Shown here: positions 1 through 7,888 of the stretch, piece by piece
How the letters are laid out: every line of letters begins with the position of its first letter
Numbering within the stretch: the stretch's first letter is position 1
DNA from: Podochytrium sp. JEL0797
Lineage: Eukaryota; Chytridiomycota; Chytridiomycetes; Chytridiales; Chytriomycetaceae
Length of the DNA: 15,230 bases
Assembly (NCBI GenBank): GCA_027596195.1
Contig: JADGJG010000630.1
Span: 1 to 15,230, forward strand
Reading direction: 5' to 3'
Notes under the pieces: generated by a model
What the model was told of the DNA's origin: nothing
What the model saw: only the letters and a program-made list of their open reading frames with translations
The model's database searches: none
Translations under genes and position numbers: made by a program

Positions 1-440
1 TTTCTTCTCCACAAAACCCCGGCCCCCCGAAACCCCATGGCCGAACTCAGGGTAAACCACTAACCTCCCCCCCCCCCCCCCCCCCCCCCTTCGACGCTTT
101 CTCACATGCACGACTCTCGCACCCATTTTAGGAACACCCCTGGGTCACCAACAACAACACCTCCCCCCTCCTCCCCTCGAAACCGCAAAACTGCTACAAA
201 ATGGTCACGGAAATCACCAAAGAAGACCTCAACTCGGCCGTGTCGAGTCTGAACCCCGTGTGGACTGTGTTGAGGGCGATTCAGCGGTTCCGGACGGCGT
301 TGACGCCGAGTGGGTCGCGGTCGGCTTCGAGGGAGGATTTGACGAAGGATGGTGGTGGTGGGAGGAGGGGGAGTGAGAGTGGGAGTGGGGTGGTGGGGAA
401 GAGTTCGGATTCTTTGGAGGTGCCGAAGCAGAAGTTTTGA
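1..440 (+). CDS. C-terminal part of a CaMKK / Snf1-activating-type Ser/Thr protein kinase (5' end outside window)
   Basis: Proposed join is 1..51 and 132..440, with an 80-nt GT...AG intron (phase 0). The first exon piece reads in frame as a kinase subdomain XI segment, with the conserved Arg in APRNPMAELR. The next exon continues directly with EHPWVT, the HPWV block that closes CAMK-group kinase domains. The tail that follows, with NCYKMVTEITKEDLNSAV, resembles the stretch after the kinase domain in CaMKK and yeast Sak1/Ssp1-type kinases, which phosphorylate the activation loop of AMPK/Snf1. The C-terminus is a Gly/Ser-rich low-complexity tail ending at TGA 438-440. Catalytic residues lie upstream of the window and cannot be checked. 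A separate small gene starting at ATG 201 is the alternative, but the in-frame splice restoring the HPWV motif argues strongly against it. The CaMKK-level assignment is likely rather than proven. Confidence 0.82.
67..89. repeat. C23 homopolymer inside the kinase intron
   Basis: A run of 23 cytosines lies 15 bases inside the intron at 52-131. It is the longest homopolymer in the window. Its length is probably unstable and may be wrong in the assembly. The splice sites on both sides (gtaaac donor, ttttag acceptor) are intact. Confidence 0.9.
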
Positions 441-937
441 ATTTTTTTATTTGTTTATTTTTTTTTGGTCGGGAATAGTGATGTGGAAATAGTATATTTT
501 TTTGCTGAATTGACGCTTCGGCAATAAATGCCTATTGGCGCTCTGTGTGTTCTTCCAAAGGGGGAATATTTTATCCCAATTGGTCCTTCTCCCACCAAAC
601 CCCACCTCCTCGGAATTTCTAGAGAGGTTGGAGCCCTTTGGAATCGGTGTGAGTGATACGCGTGCCTGGTTTGTGGCGTCAGGTACTTTGTCATGTCGAT
701 TTTTTTTTGGCGAAAGGCTGCTCAACAAATTACCGTGGGTTTATCACACCTCCAACTGTCGAAATCATTTCACGCGTCCACACCTCACAACGCGCGTATT
801 CGCAAAAATTCCCAATTCAGTTGGAACGTGTGCCGCGATTTTTTTTTTGGGCGATCACCTTTTGGGCGCGATCGAAAAATCGCGAAAAACAGCGCCTTCA
901 CTCACTTTCACCCTCGATTCAAATAACTTTCCAGAAA
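441..937 (+). promoter_or_regulatory. Intergenic region: 3' UTR of kinase gene and promoter of GNAT-like gene
   Basis: No convincing gene is seen. Open frames here are shadows or upstream extensions without an ATG. T-rich sequence follows the kinase stop. Nearer the next gene are two similar elements, CGA-T9-GGCGA at 697-713 and CGA-T10-GGGCGA at 836-854, followed by TTTGGGCGCGA at 861-871. They resemble E2F/DP or MBF-type (TTTSGCGC-like) sites. This is visual similarity only, and no binding is shown. Confidence 0.4.
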
Positions 938-1810
938 ATGACCATTGCATACGACCCCAACTGGCCGTTTGTCCTCGCCTCCACCGAATCGAATCTCAGC
1001 AACTCCGCAACACACACATTCCCAGGCGCCGTGCTCTCCCTCTCCTCGAACCCACACCACTCAAAACTCCACATCAATACGGAAGACCCGGCTTCTCAAG
1101 CCATGGACGCACCTGCTGTCCGGAATATGGCGAACCACGCTATCCAACTCCTCCAAGAATCCAAGTCCCTCCCACGCGTAATGTACGATGTGCATTGGGA
1201 CCATGCGGAGGGTGTACGGGTTGCAGACGTGTGGCATCAAGTACTCACGGATCTTGGGATGGAGACGGAGTCGAGTGATTGGAATGTTACTTCGTGTTTG
1301 GCTGTTTTGGAGGAGGGGGTGTTGGGGAAGGGGGAGGACGCGTTTGCGGATATGCCGTGGATATCTTGTGTGCGGGCCACGACGCGGGATCTGCAGGGGG
1401 CGTTGGATACGGAGCCTGGAGAGGAGGGGACGTTGGTGGCGAGGACGGAGAAGTGTAAGCAGGTGTTGGGGAGGCGGGAAGAGGATGGGGTCACGTATTT
1501 GTGTTATCTGAATGGGGTTGCCGTTGCCAAGATGAGTGTTGTTGTGGTTCCGCAAGGGGGGGGGTTGCTTCCTGTTGGATTTGTGAGTGAGGTGAATACG
1601 CGGGATCAGTTTCAAGAGGATGGGTTTGCGAGTCGGGTGGTTCGGTTTGGGTTGAAGGATTTGTTTGAGAGGAGGGTGGTGGAGACTGTGGTTGTGTTTG
1701 AGGATAATGGGCTTCCCATCAAGATGTTCAAGTCGCTGGGGTTCAAGTGCGTGAAAGAACTGACAAAAGTGAAATACTGTCTGTCTTCTCTCCCCTCGCT
1801 CCCGCAATAA
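938..1810 (+). CDS. GNAT-like N-acetyltransferase domain protein (290 aa)
   Basis: Intronless ORF of 290 aa. The start is ATG 938 (context CAGAAAATGA); the same frame stays open upstream but has no other ATG. The C-terminal third looks like a GNAT acetyltransferase fold. A beta strand at about residues 196-212 leads to GFVSEVNTRDQFQEDGFASR (about 213-232), whose Q-x-x-G-x-A piece matches the acetyl-CoA-binding motif A loop. NGLPIKMFKSLGF (about 257-269) resembles motif B, where an Asn and an aromatic/LGF element sit near the cofactor. The N-terminal half (residues 1-150) is not recognised. GNAT enzymes move acetyl from acetyl-CoA to an amine; the substrate here is unknown. Codon use shifts visibly from C-ending codons in the first third to G/T-rich codons later. 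The stop overlaps a poly(A) signal. The domain-level call is reasonable; no specific family is claimed. Confidence 0.68.
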   Translation: MTIAYDPNWPFVLASTESNLSNSATHTFPGAVLSLSSNPHHSKLHINTEDPASQAMDAPAVRNMANHAIQLLQESKSLPRVMYDVHWDHAEGVRVADVWHQVLTDLGMETESSDWNVTSCLAVLEEGVLGKGEDAFADMPWISCVRATTRDLQGALDTEPGEEGTLVARTEKCKQVLGRREEDGVTYLCYLNGVAVAKMSVVVVPQGGGLLPVGFVSEVNTRDQFQEDGFASRVVRFGLKDLFERRVVETVVVFEDNGLPIKMFKSLGFKCVKELTKVKYCLSSLPSLPQ

Positions 1811-1811
1811 A
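1806..1811 (+). terminator. AATAAA polyadenylation signal overlapping the GNAT gene stop codon
   Basis: AATAAA spans the TAA stop (1808-1810) of the acetyltransferase gene. The next predicted start codon is only 116 bases downstream, so a very short 3' UTR is plausible. Confidence 0.5.
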
Positions 1812-1926
1812 ATCTGTCTTTATGGAGTGTTGTTTAATACTCCTTGTAAATTCTACACTGTCGTGGCTGATTGAGGATTCTGCGTGGGAAAAAGCCCACG
1901 AAATCACCCAGCTCGACACCCCTTCG

Positions 1927-2924
1927 ATGGCCGACGACGACGACGACCTCTTCATGGCGGACGACGACGGCGTCTTCCAGCCCGTTCGCATTGTCCAGGT
2001 TTGCTCTTCTTGCCCTCGTGCGATCCGCACACCAACCAGACCCTTCGGGTCACTCCCGCGCCACAGAAATCGAAGCTGTGCCCAGAAGTCATCTCGGTCC
2101 ACGGTTCCGACAGCGAAGAGGTCCCAGAGACACCGCCCAGTCGTCGACTGCATGACCAGCGGGCTTTGAACACCCCAACACGCTTGCGAATCGACCGCTC
2201 AATTTCGAAACCGCCCCTGTCTCTCGACCCACATGCTGATTCTCCAATCGTTCTGGCTTATGATTCCTTCTCTTCGGATGATGATGAACGAAACAACCCC
2301 ATCGTCACGGAGACCCGCCCCTCTTTCGACCGAGTCAAATACCCGTTTCGCCAATGCCAATCTGCACAATCGAAACCACCGCATTCCATCCCTTTCATTT
2401 CCGCGAGCGAGAGTCTCGGTCTCGAATATTCCAAACCTGCAAAATCGAATCCCTCTGAACCCCGACGGCCTCACGTGCCACAACCCCCACAGCCACAACC
2501 AAAGCTCAAGACCACCCTTCCCCGCCCTATTCTTCCACCAGCATCCCTCAAATTCAAAACCCGCTTGATTGAAACCTGGAACGCGAGAAACCCTGGCGCC
2601 AACACCCTCATTTCGCGCCTTCCTTTCATCCCTCAACCCTTCAACGACGCCATGTACGAACGCGCTTTCAAAATGTGGAAATATGATACCTCCAGCAATG
2701 TTCTCGTCATTGGAATCGCTCGTTTCTTGTTCAACTTGTGGGAAAAGATCCGCAATGATATTCCGTCACATGAAGTGGGGGATTGTGAAGGCGTTCTTGG
2801 GGTTTCATTGACGTCGGCGCGGTGTGCTGTGGTGTTGGAGCTGATTGTGGGGTGGGAGGCGTGTGGGCGCTTAACGAATTTTGATTTTGGTGAAGATGGG
2901 TGGCCAACGTGCAGATTCCCTTGA
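1927..2924 (+). CDS. Unrecognised nuclear-type acidic/disordered protein with two SIM-like motifs
   Basis: Proposed join is 1927..1998 plus 2040..2924 (318 aa). ATG 1927 opens an acidic stretch (MADDDDDLFMADDDG). A frame change is then needed to enter the long downstream frame, which has no usable ATG of its own. Donor gtttgc at 1999 combines in phase with acceptors at 2038-2039 (41-nt intron) or 2065-2066 (68-nt intron, 309 aa). Neither has the CTAAC-like branch motif seen elsewhere. The middle is Pro/Ser-rich and disordered. It holds PEVISVHGSDSEE and PIVLAYDSFSSDDDE, hydrophobic cores followed by Ser/Asp/Glu that resemble SUMO-interacting motifs. The last ~120 residues, from about KFKTRLIETWNARN, look folded and helical but match no family I know. 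A nuclear, SUMO-linked role is inference only. Confidence 0.6.
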
Positions 2925-3839
2925 ACTTCTTTCCTTCCCGCTCTCCCTGCTCAAAAGATATATATTTTTCCAATGAAGTTTATTATAATTTCAAACTCAC
3001 TGCTTCCTCCAACTTTCTCATCCTGACTCTGTCCAAACACACTGACACGCGTTCCTTGGCCCGCCCGTCTCTGGCGCGGTCCGTGAGGAGCTGTTGGTGC
3101 GTGAGGCAGTGATATGAACAGCATTGAGATGATGGGTCGTGCAAGGTTGGATGTGATCCACCACAAATCTGTTTCTCTTCCATTTTCGGATAACAAAAAA
3201 GGGGGCATCTGACGTGAGAATATTCATTATGAAAAATGGGTTCCATCATCCATTAAAGGAGAGGAAGGATGAGAGTAATTTTGGGCCGCCTTCGATGATG
3301 CTGCTGGGCGGGCGGGAAAATCTAATTGTTTGCACCCTGCGGCACGGGCGCCAGCCACAATCCATGCCCCATGGGCTGCTCACGGAGAAGGTTAGGAGGC
3401 GATGCACGACTTTTTCTAACCTCTCCCTTTTTCCTTCTCTTGCCAGCCATAATGCTGCTCGGTTGGACGCATTGAAGCATTGTGAGCCACCACAACGGAG
3501 AATACCATATTTTGGAATTCGATTTCAATGATTCCATAACCACCATAAAAAATCCGGTGCGTTCCCAGCAATACATTCTCAAATGTATTAGCATGTGTGG
3601 TGTATTTTTGCCATCGTCTTGACAACACCCTTGCACCCGCGCGCGTCCTTCGATTTGTTATGACAGCAACAATGCTGCGGCGACTCCAGTTCCCATGTTT
3701 CCAGCATCGAAACCCTTGAAATGAAGCGAATCAAGCATTCAAATTCGGTGGTGGACAAGTGCGTTCTCGTGAAACCACACGAAACCCTTGAAATGCCACC
3801 TCGTATCAGAGTTCTGTCAGAATATTCAAAGGCCGATAT
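2925..3839. other. Intergenic stretch with no supported gene
   Basis: Open frames here are short, overlap each other on both strands and show no recognisable domain. The left end is A/T-rich (2955-3000) and probably holds the 3' UTR of the upstream + strand gene. A possible hairpin of about 10 bp with one bulge pairs 3384-3395 with 3416-3425. I see no tRNA, transposon end or long repeat. Confidence 0.5.
3708..3795. repeat. Two 16-bp direct repeats, 72 bp apart
   Basis: CGAAACCCTTGAAATG occurs at 3708-3723 and again exactly at 3780-3795. It lies just downstream, in the minus sense, of the decayed membrane-protein fragment. No function is apparent. Confidence 0.7.
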
Positions 3840-4070
3840 TCAAAGTCTGATCCTTGCATGCCATCCACACGCACAAAAATATCTTGCCGCAAAAAAAAGA
3901 TCTTTTACTATTTCACCCTTTATTGACTCGCTCTCCATCTTTCCCCAATTGTTCACAAGGGTTGCAACGAGCCCAGTCAAAGCCATTTGAGAAATAGAGC
4001 CATAGAAGAGCCCCAACGCGAGAAACTGCTCTTCTAAACCGATGATGGCGCTTGAGCTGTTGGAAGACAT
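3840..4070 (-). pseudogene. 5' fragment of a polytopic membrane-protein gene, paralogous to the genes at 9535 and 11653
   Basis: The minus-strand ORF from ATG 4070 reads 76 aa. Residues about 14-47 (EEQFLALGLFYGSISQMALT and on to VNNWGKME) align with the first ~36 residues of the membrane protein at 11653: Q..L.G..YG.I.QMA..GL, then a shared NW and nearby E. Similarity then stops. The remaining residues (IVKDLFFAARYFCACGW...) do not follow the paralogue, and no later exon could be found on the minus strand down to 2925. A GTAAATCTC element occurs about 30 bases upstream of the ATG, as it does upstream of the full-length paralogues. The likely reading is a decayed or truncated family member. 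A first exon with undetected downstream exons is possible. Confidence 0.5.
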
Positions 4071-4585
4071 GTTGGGCGCCGCGCGCGGGTGTGCACAAGA
4101 GATTTACAAAATTTCAAAAAGTCAAGGAACCAACGTTATCGCCCAGGCCGCCCTTCCCCGATATTATACATTGAATAATATCTATATGATTGTCTTTTAA
4201 TATCAATGCATTTTTTCACTGCTTGGAGCGCATGCGCGTTTTAAACAATTTGGCGCACGCGTGCGCACTGGACCAGATGGACTGGAGCGCTTTGGTAGGA
4301 GACTCTGAGTTTGCGTGGATGAAGGACGCGTGTCGGCATGGTGGGAAAAAGAGATGAGGAGTGGTTTGTAGAAGGAGGAATTTTCCTTACGCCTCGTTCA
4401 TTTATTCTCTTCTTTCTCTTTTTCATCTTCGCAAAGGTATGGGTAGAGGAAGTGAGAAGGGGAAACCGGAGATGGATTGCAGCCTCGATAGTTCATACTT
4501 TATCGCCCAGACCAACCACTGATTTTTATTGGTCAAACATTCGCAAAACGGAAGCTCAACGCCCTCCCTTCTTCGATTCTGCCTT
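4071..4585 (-). promoter_or_regulatory. Intergenic region between WC-2 3' end and the membrane-protein relic, with GC palindromes
   Basis: No gene is supported; the + strand ORF over its right part runs into the WC-2 coding exon on the other strand. Two perfect palindromes, GCGCATGCGC (4228-4237) and GCGCACGCGTGCGC (4253-4266), flank an A/T-rich spacer about 160-200 bases upstream of the relic's start codon. The first equals the core of the metazoan NRF-1 site, but there is no evidence for such a factor here. A/T-rich, TATA-like sequence lies at 4160-4200. Confidence 0.45.
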
Positions 4586-6499
4586 CTATATCCCCTCCTC
4601 CTCAAACCCAAACCCAAACGAAGAATTCAACCCATCCAAATACCCCATACCACTGGCATCCCCAAACCCCATACTCCCAGCTTCATTCATTTGGGGCATC
4701 ACCCCTTGCATCTGCGCAGCTCCATTCGGAATCTGGTATTGAATATGCGATAGCGGTGGAGGATGTTGGTGGTGGTAATTCATGAGTGGGAATTGTTGTG
4801 GAGCTGAGGTAGAGGGTTGATTCGCGTTCGCACTGCTGCTTGCGTTGCCCTGCGGAGGCGGTTGTTGTTGCAATAGCAGTTTGGCAGCTTGTTTCTTTTG
4901 CTTCTGAAGGTGTTTCGAGTATGCCAATCCGCAAGCGTTGCAAAGCCTGAGTCCGAACGACAAGAAGGAGTTAGAAAACACACGCGCGGAAGCACCACAA
5001 TTCGGTGATGAAAGATGCGTTACGTTTTGGGACCCAACGGGCCTTTGCGCCATTCAGGAGAAGTGGTGGACCCGCATTGGCGGCAGTAGAGCTCGTCGGC
5101 TGGGATTTTGACTCTCTGTTGAGCAATCAGCGGAGGAGTGCGGGTTCGGGAGTTAGAGAATACAGAAAAATGTTCGCGAAAAACGCAACCTTGTTCGGCT
5201 TCTTTGCAGTCTGCTTAGTCGCCGTCGCTGCATCCGATTCGGTGGGACCAGGAGCAGTGGGCCCGCCTTGAAACGAGGTTTCTTCGACACTCGCCATTGT
5301 CTGCGGCGGGATTTGGTATACCGAATTCTGCAGAAACGGCATCTGAGCAGACACTGCGCTCAATCCTCCAGAATCCTCCGGCGGGGTCGCCCCAAAGTCG
5401 GAAAACTCGCCAAACTCGATCCCACGCATCGGTTGGTTCGGATCATTCACATTCAATTGAGGTATCGAACCCGAGGAAGATGCCGCCGTGATGGCGCCTA
5501 TCAAACTCGTTAACTCTGGATCCAAATCGTCTTCGCCTGTCATCCTCCGTTTTCCCTTGGCTCGGTCCGAAAGTGTTGTCCGTTCAGGAGATATATTTCC
5601 ATCGGTAGGAGTCCACGAAGACCCTTCGAGTTCGCGCAATAAGCTGTCAGCGGCGGCGGTTTTGTCAGCGAGACTCGGGCCTCCGGATTCGATCGAGATT
5701 TGCCTCGAAGGTGATACAGCGGATTGTTTGTGTATTTGGACAGCGTGTTTGAGTTGCAGGTTCTGGATTCTCAGCGTATGGATAACATCAATCGGCGTTG
5801 GACTGCGAATACGCGTTTTAGCTTCGATTGGAATTCCCAAACACCCCTCCACTCACGTATACAACCGGCCCACCAGTAACGCATGTGTGACATCCGCAAT
5901 CCACTCGACAGACAGATCCACAAGGACATAGTCGCCCACGCGGTCCATGCGAGTGAAGCGGCAGTAGACTTGCTTCTGTTGGGATTCTTGGCGCGACGCG
6001 TCAATCACGGCGGCGACAATTGCGGCATCATCGGGGTGGAGAATCGATGCGAGGCGTTTCTGGTGAAGGGCCGCGGGGGTGCAACTGAAAATAAAATAAA
6101 TAAATAAAATAAATAAATAAATAACATAAAATAAAAAACGAAGAATTACCGTAGTACCCGCATGCTCGAAGGCGCAATGTATCCAATAATAAGCTCGGCA
6201 CTGCTCGGCGTGTTGAGCTTCGTTCCGGCAACAACCAGCAAATCGACGGTTTCCTGCACAAGGCGGCCAAGTGCAACGGGCGATCCAGTGAACTTGATCG
6301 TGAGGAGCGGTGTGAGAAGCGTGTATTGGAAGAGTGGTAGGTTATCATAAATCACCTGGGCAAGCACCGCCGCAACGTGTCTGCTGTTGTCGCCGTCCTT
6401 GTCCTTTGGCTCGGGGATAGTTGGGGCGGGTGGAGCATTTCCCGCATAGGGATGCAGAGGGGCGCCGTTGGGTGGGGGCGGAAAGGCAGTTGGGTTCAT
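4586..6499 (-). CDS. wc-2: White Collar-2-like light-signalling regulator (PAS domain + GATA zinc finger)
   Basis: Five exons on the minus strand: 6499-6150, 6084-5857, 5802-5190, 5115-5024 and 4946-4586. Introns are 65, 54, 74 and 77 nt, all GT...AG and phase-consistent, giving 547 aa, close to Neurospora WC-2. Residues about 85-190 form a PAS domain (DLLVVAGTKLN, LHPDDAAIV, QVYCRFTRMDRVGDYVLVDL). No GxNCRFLQ LOV motif is seen, so it should not bind flavin itself. Residues 408-433 are a GATA-type finger, C-x2-C-x18-C-x2-C, with the SPEWRKGP core. The x18 loop and order PAS-then-finger match WC-2 rather than nitrogen-type GATA factors. The C-terminus is Gln/Pro/Asn-rich. WC-2 is known to pair with the photoreceptor WC-1 as a nuclear transcription complex on light-responsive promoters; WC-1 is not in this window. 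MNPTAF is the likeliest start, as the next upstream frame has none. Confidence 0.9.
6085..6149 (-). other. Very A/T-rich WC-2 intron 1 made of TTTAT-like repeats
   Basis: This 65-nt intron is almost wholly A/T, built from repeated (T)3-4AT units on the minus strand. It runs from a gtaatt donor to a ttttcag acceptor and interrupts the PAS domain. The low-complexity tract could vary in length between strains. Confidence 0.75.
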
Positions 6500-7888
6500 C
6501 GGTCGCAGAATTGCAAATTGGCGAAGAAAGATTGGAAATCATTTTGGTGTCATTTTGGGCGCGAAGTGAAGAACAGCCAAAACATGTTGAATCGCGGAAA
6601 GAATCCTTGGAAAGCTTATACCAACACAGCAAATAATTAATCAGTGTCGAATTCGGTTTGCACTTCATAATATTGCTTTTTTCAGGTGTAAGAAGATTAG
6701 TCGCTTTCATTATTGAATCAGGTCGGCTTCTCGGTTGCACCGCCGAAATGCTGGCGACTCTTTTTTGTGTTATCAAATAAAGGCTATTTAGAATAATTGG
6801 CGAAAAGGCTTTCGTCAGGGTTCACGTCCACGTAGAGCTAAAACGCAAAAACCGCATGCCGAAAATCTCCAGAGGTTTTTGGTGATGGGGATGTCGCGTT
6901 TTGCTGAGATCCTTGAAGCACTCGGAAAGAAGCTGGCCTAATTCTTCGAGAGTGGTGTTCACAAAAAAATATCGTTGAGGTAGTTCCGGCATTGGCGATG
7001 CCCGTGGAAACGTCAAAACCACCAATTCCCCCATTATTTATTCATGGTGGAAAAGGGAAAGGGGGGGTCATAGGAAGGGAAAGGAATGGAAGAGGAGTGG
7101 AAAAGGAATGCTCACGCGGTGACTTGCGCCGAAATGCCGGCACTCGATTCAACATTCGCCTCAATGAAATCCTAGCCCGAGCTCCCCTCGGGAAGCGTTG
7201 ACTCAATTCTGATTGCGGATCCAGTGTGACTCGACGCGACGGGCAAGCCGGATCAAGATTCGGGCCGAAAACGGGGGCCTGTGCTCGAGATTACCGAACA
7301 CGTGTCTGTATGAGTCAGAAATACGCTGCGTAAGCGCATGGGGGTTGTATGAAATTTCCTGAGCGACGTCCAAGGGCCACCGCGTGTTTTCTTTTGGCAC
7401 TCTGCCACATCCCAATATAGACTCAAAAGAACGCCATCCGGCGCATGATAAAGGAGATTTGGCAATGGCAAGCAGTCAAGCAGTGCTTGCATTTCTTATC
7501 GGCTTTCTATCTCTTTTCCCCAGCCACGTGAATGGAGATTCGATTGCAATCAACGAAATTTTTCGGGCTGCGTGCGCATGTTACAAATTGCCATCGGAGC
7601 GCCCGCCCACCGGCGAACGTATTCCCTAACCGGTGCTGTTTCCCATTCAAACACAGAAGTGACAGCGTGGTATCACTTCCGTGCGCCTCCTCTTTGCCAC
7701 ATCACAGACACACTTTGCAATCTGATGAGATTTTTGTGGAGATCTGGCTTTACAATCGCGCCAAATGGAAATTTCCGAGCCATCTGAGAGGATGCCACCC
7801 GCAGCCACCCGAAAGGGATACAAAAGGAGGATCCCCTCTCCCACGAATCCATATCACATCACCAACACAACCAAAAAAGCATCTCAAC
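6500..7888. promoter_or_regulatory. Divergent intergenic region between WC-2 and the UNC-93-like gene
   Basis: About 1.4 kb separates two divergent starts and should hold both promoters. Open frames are short and overlap. Only the SAP18-like fragment (separate entry) shows possible homology. Near the UNC-93-like gene, a TATA-like GGATACAAAAGG lies at about 7817-7828. It is followed by a C/T-rich and then a CAAC/A-rich leader ending in a CAACATGG start context, typical of well-expressed fungal genes. GATC-containing sites at 7218-7222 and 7251-7255 could be GATA-factor sites, but such short matches are expected by chance. Confidence 0.4.
6822..7034 (-). pseudogene. Possible SAP18-like fragment (weak)
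   Basis: A 70-aa minus-strand ORF from ATG 7034 contains QRYFFVNTTLEELGQLLSE (residues about 21-39). This resembles the Q-x-Y-x4-[DN]-x-T-L-x-E-L-x2-L block of Sin3-associated SAP18/splicing-cofactor SAP18. In another frame just after a TTTTAG acceptor-like site (ending about 6834) comes LYVDVNPDESLFANYSK and then a stop, which resembles the following SAP18 strand (FxLxYxDxNxxxxx). I could not join the two pieces with a normal intron, and could find neither the N-terminal CPxLLRxF block nor the C-terminal GDYLDVAI. A decayed copy or chance similarity are both possible. Confidence 0.25.

Noticed and set aside
653..937. Upstream in-frame extension of the GNAT ORF
   Set aside because: It has no ATG before 938 (the extended ORF begins at a GTG), and the sequence is promoter-like with T-tracts.
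4338..4742. 134-aa + strand ORF with a hydrophobic stretch
   Set aside because: Its right half is the antisense of the WC-2 last exon, and the left half is T-rich 3' UTR-like sequence giving a false Phe/Ile-rich segment.
4586..6499. Reading the WC-2-like gene as a LOV photoreceptor (WC-1)
   Set aside because: No GxNCRFLQ-type cysteine motif is seen in the PAS domain, there is only one PAS domain, and the length fits WC-2.
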